A stretch of 64,000 nt of DNA from Utricularia gibba. Taxonomy: Eukaryota; Streptophyta; Magnoliopsida; Lamiales; Lentibulariaceae. The notes under the pieces were generated by a model. That model was not told where the DNA came from, made no database searches, and saw only the letters and a list, made by a program, of their open reading frames with translations. Location of the stretch: NCBI GenBank assembly GCA_002189035.1, contig NEEC01000017.1, positions 2,294,001 to 2,358,000 on the forward strand, read 5' to 3'. The position numbers and the translations under genes were made by a program. This document shows, piece by piece, positions 11,211 to 23,280 of the stretch. Within the stretch, counting starts at the first letter, position 1, and each line of letters begins with the position of its first letter.

Positions 11211-12327
11211 ATGGGGTTGCAGTGGATTGTGCTGGCGTACGTTGTGGCGGTGGAGACGGCGGTGGCGGTTATCTTGACGTTGCCATCGCCGAAAGCTGTG
11301 AAATCTCGTATTGTGTCGCTTGTCTCTCTTATTCTCCAACCATCCCTATTTGTTGTGCCCTTCTCTGGATTTCAGCTTCTGGGTACGGAATTATCTTTTT
11401 ACTCGATTTGATTTTCCATTTCTAGTCTTGTGTTTCTTTCCTTCTTATATTGCGGCAACTGGATTTGTGGTTGGTGTTAGACATTTATTGGAAGAATGAG
11501 CATAGGCTGATGTGTGTCGGAGAGACCTGCACTGCGGCTGAAAGGGATCGATATGAGAAATCGGTAATTTCTTGCAAGACTCTTGTTGATTCCTCGAAAT
11601 GAGTAGTAGATTCCGTTCATAACAATATAGTGTTGCAAATTGAGCATGGGCTAACTTCCACTTCAATGTCTGTGTTGCTGTTGTATTCTTGGAGTGCCAA
11701 CTTTGTGTTTCTGTGTCCCCATATTCATTCAATTGATTTTAGATCAACTTGGGTGGTTGGCTTGTATAGTCAAGCAACAGCGATTAGGATCACCCATTGT
11801 CTGTAAATATTCTGCTAAAGCATGAAATTAGAAAGCATGATCGTATAACCGTTGTATGGCTGAAACCCTTCATCCAAGTGAAGCTACCCAAACAAAATGA
11901 ACTACTCAACAGAACACTCTTGGGTGACTTCACGCCCCTAAATTGGGACGCTAGCGTAGTCTGGGTATTTCACAATACTGAAACTGAGTTTTCGTGTGTA
12001 TGTGATATCGTGCTGTTGGGAAATGTTGCATGAACATATGAAGCTGCAACTAGTAAACAGAACATTCTGGTAGATCCGCCATTTCAGCCATGCTCACACG
12101 AACTTCTTCTGTCTGTGCAGATCTTCAAGGCCCAGAGGAACTCAGTGATGTGCGTGGCAGCCTGCCTCCTGTACTGGTAAGAAACTCCCCACTCCCTTGA
12201 ATCCCCACACTCCGCGCTCGAACTCTTGTCCATGCTTCCATACTGCAGGATCATTTACCGCATATGCAAGTACAACAGAGAGATCCAGAGGCTGGAGGAG
12301 TTGGAGAAGAGGTACAAAGATGAGTGA
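11211..12327 (+). CDS. BAP31-like endoplasmic reticulum membrane protein
   Basis: Four exons (11211-11382, 11481-11563, 12121-12176, 12249-12327) join in phase to 129 residues. The protein starts MGLQWIVLAYVVAVETAVAV, has hydrophobic segments at about residues 1-25 and 40-58 (SLVSLILQPSLFVVPFSGF), a short loop EHRLMCVGETCTAAERDRYE and a third hydrophobic stretch (SVMCVAACLLYWIIYRI), and ends in a charged coil EIQRLEELEKRYKDE. This is the plant short form of the BAP31/YET family of ER cargo-sorting proteins. Plant members are little studied, so the role is inferred. The frame is intact. Confidence 0.8.
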
Positions 12328-13238
12328 GCAAGCGAGCTACTCTGAAACACGTGTTCTGTTGCAAGAGGAGCAGTCAGTTAATTCTTCTTTCGCTTCGTGC
12401 TCCCATTCTCTACATGAACAAGAGTGATAAACAATTGAGCTTCTGGTGCTTCTGTATTCTTCTGCCGGTTGGATCAATGGAAGGTTTTCTGTATTTTAAC
12501 ATAATAATATGTTAAATGTATTTTTAATTATATTTATATTTAGTTATATAAATACTTATATATACTATTAATTAAAATATTATAAACAAATTCTTGTGAA
12601 GATACAAATTTACCCCTCATGTGTATTTTGTTTTGGTGGTAAGTAATCATCCTTCCATTCATTTCACCGGTTGCTTTTTTGGAAAATGAACGGGAGTGGG
12701 GCCGCCGCCGGTACAGAATATCCGTCAGCAGATTCCATGAGATCCCTTCTAATATTCTTATTTTTTGAGTTTAAAAATGATAAAAATTCAAATCCAATCA
12801 ACCATTATTTTTATGATTGGTTTTTATTATTTTAAATTTAATATAATTCATAAGAATAATAATATGCAATTAGATTTCGTATTTGGGATTAGATTCGGTT
12901 TTCAAACCATAAAATCCAAATCCAGACGAAAAATAGATGGTGTCCGGGTGGCACCTGGAGTTGGCCATGAAACGGCGTCGTTGGAGCCTCATATTCCACC
13001 GCATATTCGCTTCCCCATGGCGCATATTCCCCGCTGAACCAGAGGCATCTTCTTTACGTAGCCTCTCCCTCCCTCTCTCTCCACAGTCGCTCTAATATCC
13101 AACAATCCAAACAACGCACCACATTTGGTGTATATATATCCAGATACCTGACGCCACAATCTTTCCATCACCATAGTCGCGAATTCTCGTGATCCTGGAC
13201 CTCTCTTTTTGATTTCTCCTTCACCTAGTCGCGGAGCC
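12328..13238. other. Intergenic region, AT rich
   Basis: Mostly AT-rich sequence (12490-12600 and 12760-12900) with no coding signal. A TATA-like stretch (gtatatatatcc) at about 13130-13141 would serve the purple acid phosphatase gene about 100 bases further on. Confidence 0.5.
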
Positions 13239-14706
13239 ATGGCCGGAACCCACGACAATATTTCCATGGTTCTGCTTTGCTTCCTCTTCCTCGCCACGGT
13301 GCCCCTTCTCACCTCCTCCTCCGTCCTCCGCACGCTCCACCACGCCTCGGAAAACGACGGATCTCTCCGGTTCCTGGTCATCGGCGATTGGGGACGAAGA
13401 GGCGACTACAACCAATCGCTCGTCGCCGCTCAGGTACGTCAATCCCAATCCCAATCCCTCATCCTCCTCGTCCCGCGTTTTCCCTGAAAAAATCTTCCAA
13501 ATCGGTGCCAGATGGGGAGAATCGCGGCCGAGATGCGTACGGAATTTGTCGTCTCGACGGGAGACAACTTCTACGACAACGGATTGGAAGGAGAGGCCGA
13601 TCCCGCCTTCCTCCAGTCCTTCACAAACGTCTACACCGCCCCCAGTCTCCAGACCAAATGGTTTCTCGGTAATTACCGCATTCCTTCCCAATTTCAAATT
13701 TATCCAAAATTAAGCATTGCCTTAAACTTACTTAAATCCACGTTCAACGTAATTAATCTGGTAATTAATCCAGTTTTGGGTAACCACGATTACCGTGGAG
13801 ACGTCCTCGCCCAACTCGCCCCTTCCCTCAGGCAAATTGACCGCAGGTGGATCTGCATGAGATCCTTCATAGTTAACACAGGTACTCACCATATTTTCTA
13901 TTCTTTTCTTTTTTCTTTCTTTTTTTATTTAATTTTCATTTTTTTTAATATGCAGAAATTGCGGAATTATTCTTCGTGGATACCACTCCCTTTGTGGAGG
14001 ACTACGTGACCGGACGAGACGGTCATACGTACGACTGGCGCGGGATCACCCCGGTCAAAAACTATACCTCCCATTTACTGGAGGTATTTTTCAAATTCAA
14101 AATTAATAATTGTTTTTTATTATTTTTATAATATATGTATTATAATAGGAGCTTGAGTTGGCGCTGAAACGATCAAACGCGAGCTGGAAGATCGTGGTAG
14201 GGCATCACGCGATTCGCAGCGTCGGGCACCACGGCGACACTACGGAGCTCATTGATCAGCTTCTTCCGATCCTTCAGGTACCTTTTTGTTGTTTCTTCTT
14301 TTGCGACCGTACGTAGATACACGGTTTGACGCCGGGGATCGAATGGTTAGGCCAACAACGTGGATTTGTACCTGAATGGGCACGATCACTGCCTGGAGAG
14401 GATAAGCGACGCGAAAAGGTACGGAGGCGTCGGTGTTGTGCTACAGATTTTGGTTTGATTTTGTAGTGAATTTGGTGGTGGTTATTGTGCAGCCCGTTGC
14501 AGTTCATGACGAGTGGAGCGGGGTCGAAGGCGTGGAGAGGGGACGTGAAGAACATGAATGAGGAGGGGCTGAAGTTCTTCTACGACGGCCAAGGCTTCAT
14601 GTCGCTCCACTTGACGCAGACGGACGCCCGCGCCACTTTCTACGACGTCTTCGGCCGGGTTCTGCATACCTGGCACCGATCGAAGGAGCTGCACACCGAC
14701 TTCTGA
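13239..14706 (+). CDS. Purple acid phosphatase, small PAP3/PAP8 type
   Basis: Seven exons (13239-13433, 13512-13668, 13774-13881, 13956-14083, 14149-14277, 14351-14418, 14493-14706) close in phase to 332 residues. A signal peptide at the N-terminus ([16 protein letters not shown]) sends it to the secretory pathway. The five metal-ligand blocks of metallophosphatases are present in order: [12 protein letters not shown] (with the Tyr that gives the purple colour), GNHD, VVGHH and NGHDH. The length fits the low-molecular-weight plant class, which hydrolyses phosphate esters in apoplast or vacuole, often under phosphate shortage. All ligands look intact. The exact orthologue cannot be fixed. Confidence 0.92.
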
Positions 14707-14933
14707 TGCTGCTTGAGTAACGCCATTGCCTGTAACATGATTACTCCAGAGAAGAGGAGAACGCCTTGTAGAATAGAGAAGAATAGAATAGATCCTCTAA
14801 AATGAATCGATTCAGTGTTGTATTCTAGAACCATCTAGAATAAACCATGGGGATAACTTCCTAAACTTTACAAAGGGAATGATGCACCTCCAATCATAGG
14901 GTAGAGGAGAACGGTGTGTGTTCATCTCTTCTG

Positions 14934-17338
14934 CTAAAACACACCAAAGAAAGTCGCAACTGCGAAAACTAAGAACAGAACTCCGCCAATGTATCCAACC
15001 TGATGAAGAAGCAAGTGAGGGTGTTCAGATAGCAGCAAACAAGGGAGGTGTGATGCAGGTTAGAAATTGTACCAGCTTCTCCGAGATGTATTTTGACAGA
15101 AATTCTCCTCCGATGATCGCAATTGAAGTGGCCACCAAGTGACCGGTGATGGCTCCGCTCGCCACTCCCCAGGGTGACTGCTGAGAGATGCTTATCAGAA
15201 AGAACGCATAAAGAGATTAGTTCCACTGTTTGGAACTGATTCAGCTTCACCCCTCATGGAGAAAAAGGTGAAAGATGAATCTTTTCCAAACATGGTCGGA
15301 GCAGCAGTTGAAAAGGTAATTGCCTGAGCTGCACCAAGAGCGATCGTCGCAAGCATCGAACGGTCTCCCCATTCCTGGAAAACAGAAGCCAACATCTTAC
15401 TTCAGAACCCCAGCATTCAAAAGCAAATGCATCACAGATGCTTACCGCAAAGAATACAAGGCTGAATGATTTCCAGAGGACCTCGAGAGGATTCGAAAGT
15501 CGTTTTGCTACCTGTGAGTTACTTGTATAAATGTCAGGGTAAAGGAATACCATCCACACGGTTGATAAGAAAGTATGGTGTTAGTATCACCTTCTCTTTC
15601 ACAAGCTCCTCGGCTTCGGCATATTCGTCTGATTCTTCAGTTCTGTCCTCCCCATCAGTTTTAGCCCCCGCTGGTGGTGCATCCCATGCACCCTTTATTG
15701 ATTTGAATCCAAAGAACAATAAAAGTGCAACAGCCGTATATTCTCCAACAGGTAAAGCTGCCGGAAAGATCAAACAGTATCGAGAGCAAGAATGATTGAA
15801 TGATCACACTCTTTGTAGAAGCCAGAACCAACTTCATAAATTGTAAAGCCGCTTACTTGTCTGAAACTGTGCTGGAACCGAATGGAATATCATGCCAATT
15901 ATAACAGATAGAACACTCATAAGTGACAATGCAGCCATTGATCCGAGAAGAACCTGATCATGTAAAAGAAATCTCTCAATTGAATAGCTATTGCTTCACA
16001 TACGAGTTAAGTGTGGGGTATGGTATCACACCAGAACTTTGTCATACTGCATGGCCAAGAGCGCCGCAATGAAGAATGTCTGAAACAGAATCAGTGTATA
16101 ATAATCTGTCCAATCCAGAATACAAACAAGAAAACAAGACACACCATGCACAAAAGTAATCTATGAGTAACTGTATAGAATACGGAGACAAAAGAGATAA
16201 GATAAGCAAAGGAGGAAATAATCTTTACTGTACCTTGTCTCCAATTTCCGAAACAAATATCAAAGAAAATGCAGCAGTGAAGCCAGACTTTGCAATGGCT
16301 TGCAAGATTGACGATGGACCTTTGGTGATAATAAAAGGCACAAGCGAGAAAATGCATGCACACAGCACAACAACTGCAAGGATATAATACGGGATTCGAC
16401 TTGGAGATGCATCACTGCAAGAAACTTAAAGAATTTGAGACAAATATCCATAAGGGAGAATGGAAAAAGCTGAATTTCGTTAGATTATCTCTAGAGATAA
16501 TGAATAAGGTGAGGTTTTATAGAGTTGTTTCCTACCATGTTTTCTTCTCTTCTATTCAGCTTCAGCCTAGTAAATTTTCCTAGAACAGTAAAAAATGTCG
16601 TTTTTCTTCAAACAAAGCTTACTCCTTTGATCATTTATCTAAATTTTTTCATTACAACGGTGCCCTAACTAAGTTCATTAAGTAAAAAAGCTCCCTGTTC
16701 TACGGATACATTTTAAGTGAGTAAAGGTACCAATCACTGACTTTTTAGAAGGAGAATGGCTATGCTGTGCTTCCAAAGAGGAACTCAGCCCATCATCTCT
16801 CTGCTCATCTTCATAGTTCCCAGTTCCAACATTTAATGCCTGTGCTCTTATGTCTCTTCTGTCAACACCCAACTTCAATATCACCCTATTTCTTGCTGTA
16901 ATACCAGAAACATTTGCTTTAACAATTGATCGATAAGGGTAACGAACAAGATCCCAAATCAAATCAATCAACAACACAGAGCTGAAATGTTATTCGAGTG
17001 GCAAAATGACTGAGATCCTGTGCTAGAACGGAAGAAGCAACAACATCACTAAAAAAAAGACAGAACCGAAATGTTAATCATGTTGCAAATTGATTGAGCT
17101 GCTAAACTGCTGGAATGGATGAAGCAAAACCATCAGTCAAAAAGATCGAAACTTCATTTTGCGTTTGAGCTTAATTAACAGTAACAGATACCCAAGAGAA
17201 CCCACGTGAACACGAGGATGACGACGAAGTTTTTCTGGGCAGAGAAGGAATGTGATCAATATCTCCAAAATGGCGGTGGGTCTTTCTCCCGGAACTAGAT
17301 AAGATATGGGGAGGCGCTTGGGAAGCCAATACTTGCAT
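14934..17338 (-). CDS. GDT1-like chloroplast cation transporter (CMT1/PAM71 family)
   Basis: UPF0016 family protein with both signature motifs: EIGDKT (junction of the exons at 16234-16414 and 16032-16079) and EWGDRS (15324-15374). Clear exons from exon 3 on: 16234-16414, 16032-16079, 15857-15953, 15591-15757, 15446-15511, 15324-15374, 15073-15177 and 14934-14999, with multiple membrane spans and the C-terminus FLVFAVATFFGVF. The acidic linker (EESDEYAEAEELVKEK) resembles CMT1, the inner-envelope manganese transporter; PAM71 of the thylakoid is the alternative. Exon 1 (17192-17338) is Ser/Arg-rich like a transit peptide. The second exon (about 16731-16981) does not join either neighbour in phase with the best splice sites, so the N-terminal third is uncertain and may hide a missing base. 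The intron at 15178-15323 has a GC donor. Confidence 0.85.
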
Positions 17339-18277
17339 TTTTCCTTCGTAATCTCCTCTTTTACAGTATCCCGGCTACCATTTCAGATGAATTCTCCAAA
17401 TTTCTACGCCAAACAGAAAGAAACGGGGTCTCCTTTTAGAGATACTGGTGAGAACTGAGAAGATATCCCTCTGCAATCTAGTTACACAACTGGAATTTTG
17501 CAGCCTCCTCAGAACTACATTGTTTCAATAACCCCCCAAAAGATATGAAAATTTCATTAAGCCACCAAAAGAAGAGGAAAATGGCATTAAACCCCAAATG
17601 ATTACGTCATCACAATTAAGCTTTTAATTACTACATAATGCAACATTAATTACTGTGATATTTCATATTTAAACTGACGTCTTTTCAGTATCCCCAAGTT
17701 GCCCCCGATCGTTGGAGAAGGAGATCCTGCCCTACACCAAGTCTATGCAAATATACGTGTCTCCCTCCCTATTCGCTTCTCTCCCCATGAGAAAGTTTCT
17801 AGTTTTGAGTGACAGCTTTTTCGTGAACCCATTTTTCACAATTCCAAGTGCATTCGATATTCGCCTTTTCCTCCTGCGCCCCTTTTGAAGAAGATGGGTT
17901 AAAATCTCGACGAAAAAACCTACTCCAGCAGCCACCCGGCTCTTCCTTCTCTGGGTAAGTGGTCTTCATCTGGTTTTTCACTGTTTTCGGTCTTTTTCTT
18001 TTCAAACCAGCCAAACCCATGTCGCTGTTTTTCTAGTTTTGAATCAGTAGAGATCTGCTGTTGAAAAAAAAAAATACTAAGCATTGAGTGCGTTTCCGTT
18101 TAACGCGAGTCTCCCTGTTGCTTCTGGCTCAATGTATTGTTAAGTTGGGTGGTAAAGGGAGACTCTTTCGTTGCTTCGGGTGTTTACGCAACTCAGGACC
18201 TGCATTTCGTTATCTGCATTCTGGGTTTCGTGTCTTTTTGCTAAGGATTGCTCCTCGTTGCATTAGTTTTGCGTATT
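17339..18277. other. Divergent promoter region and BPC leader
   Basis: Shared upstream region of the GDT1-like gene (-) and the BPC gene (+). A probable leader intron of the BPC gene begins at a GTAAGT donor near 17955 and ends near 18245; BPC genes often have one. No other gene is seen. Confidence 0.5.
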
Positions 18278-19194
18278 ATGGATGGAGATGGAACTGGGGA
18301 TCCCAGAAATGTTGCTGCCGGCATGAATTTCAGAAATTGGGGATTTCTTCATCCTCCCTCAATGACCCACAAGAGCCACATTGGTCTTCAAATGGTGGTT
18401 GAGAAGCCTCTGTTTGGCGGGGTGGCTCATGAAACTCTCCCATCAATTCTTATGGCCTCTGCAAACGCCAGGCAGTTTCATAACCCAATGCCTGATTTTC
18501 ATGTACCTGCTGAGTACTGGATGAATCACAGTAAAGAAGATAAGTACACAAATGTTGTCTCTGGAAACAACATCCATTTGACTGCTATCATCAGCCACCA
18601 AGTTTTGGTCTTTCACTTGAAACATCGTCTTCTCATTCTGCTTATGCCCCTGTGCATCCCCATCAACCAAAGAACGTGGCTGCTGCCTGTGGAATTGAAG
18701 ATGTAGCTTCTGAACAGGATATTAGCAGCAGTGCTGCTGCCAATGGAAGGGTGGAAATGAAGAGAAGCGGCGGTGACAAAGCCCACAAGAAAGAAAAGAA
18801 ACCAAGAAACAGGACTCCTAGAAGTGATCCCACTCCCATCCACCGTTCCAGAATTCCAGGAAAGGCTGCTGAGATTACCATCAACGGAATCACTATGAAC
18901 ATCTCAGAACTCCCAATCCCTGTTTGCACATGCACAGGCACACCAAGACCATGTTACAGATGGGGATCCGGTGGCTGGCAATCCGCTTGCTGTACAACCT
19001 GTTTGTCTCTGTATCCTCTCCCAATGAGCACAAAGAGGCGTGGCGCAAGAATTGCTGGGAGAAAGATGAGCATTGGCGCTTTCAAGAAGGTGCTGGAGAA
19101 GCTCTCATCAGAAGGCTATGATTTCTCAACTCCGATCGACCTCAGGAGCTACTGGGCCAAGCATGGAACCAACAAGTTCGTCACAATCAGGTGA
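18278..19194 (+). CDS. BASIC PENTACYSTEINE GAGA-binding factor with apparent frameshift
   Basis: The N-terminal part starts MDGDGTGDPRNVAAGMNFRN and holds FRNWGFLHPP, the class I BPC start block. The C-terminal part, in another frame, has a basic nuclear-localisation region (HKKEKKPRNR) and the BPC DNA-binding domain running to KHGTNKFVTIR. The frames switch by one base near 18577-18579 (a TTT run). One extra base there would give an uninterrupted protein of about 305 residues. BPC factors bind GA repeats and regulate developmental genes such as homeobox and INO. In the normally invariant block WGCGGWQSACC the first Cys is Ser here (WGSGGWQSACC), and a new Cys appears in TTCLSLYP. Either a sequence error plus divergence, or a decaying copy. 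Confidence 0.8.
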
Positions 19195-20172
19195 AAGCTT
19201 CTGCTACTGTGTATATAAATGGAACGGCCTTAGCCTCCGCAGTAGAAAGTTTCTCTCTAGTTTCAGGGTGCAGAAGTTGCTTCGAGCACCGCCCACCGCC
19301 ATTTTGTAGCATGCGGCATGCCGCCGGCCTTCTATTTATCCTTCTCGTCTCCAACCTTCTTGTCTCATGGTTTTTGTAGTCAGTCCCTCGAGAACATGAA
19401 ACCAGTTTCCTTTACCGTACAACTGAGTTAAAAATTATTTACCGCAGTCAATGTCTTCTACTGCACATTCTGCATCAGTACGGACACCTTCTTCAAAATA
19501 TTTACCGCAGTCAATGCTCTCAAGGCGCATTGAGCTGACCATCTCTAATTCAAATTAATTAAATTTAATATTTCCTATAAATCAGATTTCTGAATTTTAA
19601 AATATCAAATATTTACGTCATAAATTATAAATAATTCAAACAAGTTAAATATTCATTATCATAATTATTGAAAAAATGGGTAATTTATGAAATATCAATT
19701 GGCTCAAATAAGAATAAAAATATATTTAATGATTTAAATTGGTATAATTTACCGATGAATATTTTAAATAATTGTGTACGGTAATAATCATTTAAATATA
19801 TATTTTTAAAAATTATTTTTAGTTATTTTTGTCGTCAACAAAATAAATTAGACGTTCAAATTAAAACTGACATACTTTTAATATTAAAACGAAATTATAA
19901 CATTTCAAATTAAAAATATACTGATTAAAAAATGAAATAAAAAATAGCTTCAATTGCAATTTTCCTTATTTATATTATTTTAAGTAATTTTATGGGGCAT
20001 CATGGACCGTTGTTAAATTTAGTAACAACAATGAGTGCGTGGCCTCGAAATGCAAATGCAATTAAAATTGCATTCAAACGCAATTTTCGAGAACCTTAAT
20101 TTCCATTTGAACAAACAACCATACAAAAAGGCCCTAGAAGTCACTCGGTGTGCCAACACGGAGACAGTGAGG
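19195..20172. other. AT-rich intergenic region
   Basis: The BPC 3' region is followed by strongly AT-rich DNA (about 19540-20020) with no coding signal, repeat unit or RNA gene that I can recognise. Confidence 0.5.
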
Positions 20173-20499
20173 ATGGAAGAAGGGGCGGGGCTACCCCAAC
20201 TGAAGGGATCCGACTCCGGCGCGGCGGCGCAGTACACGAGCCTCAGGGAAGTCATGGTGTCGACCGGCTCACCCAGCAGCAGCTGCGATGGGAGACACCC
20301 CTTTGAGCCGTTCAGTGTGCAGATTAGGAACAGGTTGCTGAAGCACGCCGCCTCTGCTTACGTGCTCTCCGCCATGAGGGCCACCGGTGCCGGTGAAGAA
20401 GGATGCTTCTGCTCGTCGTGGGTCGGCCTGCTTGATCGCCTCTGCAGGAAATCCATGGAGTTCTTCCGCTGGGTTCTTGGAGGAGATGGCGCTGTTTAG
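20173..20499 (+). CDS. Small plant-specific protein of unknown function
   Basis: An intact frame of 108 codons begins MEEGAGLPQLKGSDSG. The blocks QYTSLREVMVSTGSPSSS and SVQIRNRLLKHAASAYV resemble a family of short plant proteins with an EYTSLKDII-type start and an IRNxLVKQAAxAYL centre. Function is unknown. GC-rich coding composition stands out from the AT-rich flanks and supports a real gene. The C-terminus (LDRLCRKSMEFFRWVLGG) is amphipathic. Confidence 0.65.
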   Translation: MEEGAGLPQLKGSDSGAAAQYTSLREVMVSTGSPSSSCDGRHPFEPFSVQIRNRLLKHAASAYVLSAMRATGAGEEGCFCSSWVGLLDRLCRKSMEFFRWVLGGDGAV

Positions 20500-21444
20500 C
20501 CATGATTGTACCATTACAAAATGAGTTCAATCAATAAGAGTTTTTGAGTGAAAGCTACAGCTGGGTCTCCGATGGCGATGCACGCCGACACGTCCGACGG
20601 CTCCGGACATATAGTCCTGGTTGCCACGGCCGCCGGGACTGCGCAATCCCGAGTTGCAGGAGCTGCACCAGGCCGTCATCCTCCACGTTCTCGTAGCACA
20701 CAAGTATAATGGGCCTAGAAGTAAGCCCAATCCAGCCCAGCCCATCATACTATATTGCGGGCCCCAGTTAAATTATATTTATTAATTTTAAAAAGCAGAA
20801 AAATACTGGCACAAAACTAGAAAAATGGAGGGAGTTGGCAGAAGCAAAAGGATGCGTAGTTGGAAAAGGGAAACCTCACCAACCCGACGGCTCACACACA
20901 CGGAAAAGCGCACATTCCCGTACATGCTCCCCATGTTGGATTGTACGCTTTTTGGAAAGGGAGAGAGAAGGGCTTGGTGGCATTGATGATAATTATTGAA
21001 ATTGAGTATGTGATATACACATGAAATCTAAATATATATATATATATATATGATGAATATAAATCATATTAAAAGAGATTTAAATTAATTGATTACTATT
21101 AATCCATAATATTTTATATAATTTAATGTATGGTTTGTTGTAATAGTTATCTGTTTAGGCAATCAATGGCATAGAAGCTGAGAGATATCGATAGAGCTAC
21201 TTGCATTGATTTCTTATACAGAGATTGGTTTAAAAACCAGCAACCGGGAACGTTGCAGTGTTCGTTTCTTATCAGCTGAGCCTCTTCCCAGATAGGATGG
21301 AGGGCTCTATTTACAAAAAAACGCCACAAACATTCACTTCAGATGAGCTTTTTTCCAGGAGAGGATCCTAGCAGTAGTTTCTTCTGCGTCGCTGGTGTGT
21401 GTGGTTAACATTAGAGGATCTGCATCTTCTTCTACAGTTGGAAG
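20500..21444. other. Intergenic region with GC-rich island and TA microsatellite
   Basis: A GC-rich block at about 20540-20700 resembles coding DNA but has no supported gene model. A TA microsatellite lies at about 21031-21052 in AT-rich DNA. The 3' region of the Nudix gene ends here. Confidence 0.5.
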
Positions 21445-22267
21445 TCACAGGGTTTGGTCCTCCGTCAGCTGACAAATGAATGCTTCTAGTGCTTCTCTCA
21501 TCCACGGCTGAGTACAAGCTTCCTTGGCTTCTGTAACTGTCATCTGGAAAGTTGCAACCTCCCATATCAGCAGCAGTTGCACATGTCTATGAAGCGTTCG
21601 TTAGAGTTTGAAAGGAAACGCACCCAAATTCGTCGTCGGAGACCTTTCTCCGGCCATATGTCCAGTTCTTCGGTGACTAACAAGGGGAAAACGGATCCCT
21701 TGTGAAACTTTTCCTGGGTTTTGCTCTTGAAGGTCCATTCACCTAATTTTTTCTGCAAGAAACGTGGAAGTTGGGCATAAAGTGGCGCTTGCACCAAAGA
21801 TGGGAAACGTAAAGGGGAGGCTCTTACACCAAGCATGCCTCTCACACCAGCTTCTTCCAGAGTCTCTCGAGAGGCAGCCAACTCTATGTTCTCGTCTAGT
21901 TCCCAGCCACCCTGACGATATGAAGAGCAAATCAGAACCACAGGCCGTCGTCAACACAAGGGAAAGATCAAATGGAACGAAGGAGACCTTGGGAAACATC
22001 ATGTTTGCGCTCTTCTGAGAGGTTATCAGAAGAACCTGCACGTCTTCAATTCCAGGCCCTTGAATTCTGTAGGGAATACACCTGAAACCAAAATAGAAAA
22101 CGACCCATAAACCCAAAAACTTTGGAAAAACAAGAAGAGAACGACAACCACCACCCAGAAACGGGATGCGCATCATACCCCACAACAAGACGATACCCCT
22201 GATTATATCTCTGCAACAGCCTTCCCGTACGTGAAGGCAAAATCGGACCCAGCATCTGGATTTGCAT
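21445..22267 (-). CDS. Nudix hydrolase, NUDT12/13/16-18 type
   Basis: Five exons (22179-22267, 21988-22081, 21828-21911, 21624-21752, 21445-21543) close in phase to 164 residues. The N-terminus has the group mark SRTGRLLQRYNQGYRLVVGC. The Nudix box reads GGWELDENIELAASRETLEE followed by AGV, with the REtLEE metal-binding core intact. GEWTFKSK and EELDIWPE follow, then REALEAF near the end, as in short plant NUDTs. Such enzymes cleave nucleoside diphosphates linked to another group. Plant members of this clade occur in cytosol, mitochondria or nucleus and include diadenosine polyphosphate and inositol pyrophosphate hydrolases. The substrate here is not predictable. A second Met at residue 5 is an alternative start. 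Confidence 0.9.
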
Positions 22268-23208
22268 GAGGAACTCGAAAAAGCGGAAGCTTTTTTTTCC
22301 CTTTTCTGATGGAAGATAAGCAGAAGGGGTTGGATTGATGAAGCAGAGACCGCAGCCCCAGGAATTTATGGATACTGTGGCGGGGAGGGGATGGTGGTTA
22401 GGCGTTGGTCTCAGTCATCCATCACGCGCTGATTTAGCAGCACAAAAATATTCGTGGATGTGCACAATGTCGATACCATTGCATCGAATCATCAACTTTT
22501 TTTCCAAAACCACCAAAATAGCAATTCCATTCCAGTGGTTCTTCCTTATTACAAGTCCAAAAACAGTGTAATAATAAAACAAAGGAAGAGAGAATTCCAT
22601 GTACGTCCGAATCCACGTCAGCCTGTACTAAAAGTGAAAACTTGATTTTTATTTTCCAAGTATGTTATTTTAAAACAATGGGCTAATAGCATTTACGAGC
22701 CTTCGTTATATTATGGAAGTTGGGAAAAGTAGGAGCCATGTAGACCCAGTCATGTTCGCTGTTGGATGGCTAGTTTATCTTATAACATAATACTTTTCAT
22801 TAGCATGATGAGTAATTTGAGATTCTATTACGAACCCTAAACACGATATTGGTGACCCGAAAAACATGAAAATCGGGATTGATACGTGATAATCACTGTA
22901 CTACAAACATCCAACTTTTTTTTTTTGTTTTTGTATAAGGCAACACAGAGGAAGAAGAAGACTTGACGCAGACAGTGGGAGACCAAAACAAGGTGTGACG
23001 TGGATGGATGATGCCTCCACGTCACTGTGGTGGTCCCCAGTGAGGTCACAGGTCAGATCGGATCCGTCTGGGTCTGGATTGGATTGGATGGGGGATAGCC
23101 ACCACAAATTGACATTATTAATATTCATAATTATTTTTGTACTAAAATGAAATCGGCCCCACTGACGGTTGGGCCTATCCGTACATCAAAAGCATCCCCC
23201 AAAAGGTA
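22268..23208. other. Intergenic region
   Basis: Promoter side of the Nudix gene and the flank of the tRNA gene. I see only short chance frames here. Confidence 0.5.
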
Positions 23209-23280
23209 CGCCGTTGCCGGGGATCGAACCCGGGTCACCTGCGTGACAGGCAGGTATACTCACCACTATACTACAACGAC
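23209..23280 (-). tRNA. tRNA-Asp (GUC)
   Basis: On the minus strand the 72 bases begin GTCGTTGTAGTATAGTGG and end in CAACGGCG. The acceptor stem GTCGTTG pairs with CAACGGC (one G-U). The anticodon loop holds CTGTCAC with anticodon GTC between pairing arms CCTGC and GCAGG, and the T arm has GGGTTCGATCCCC. There is no intron. This is a standard nuclear plant tRNA-Asp. The internal A box (TAGTATAGTGG) and B box (GGTTCGATCC) for RNA polymerase III are present. Confidence 0.96.

Noticed and set aside
21036-21052. TA repeat as a TATA box
   Set aside because: It is a simple TA microsatellite far from any supported start codon in the right orientation.
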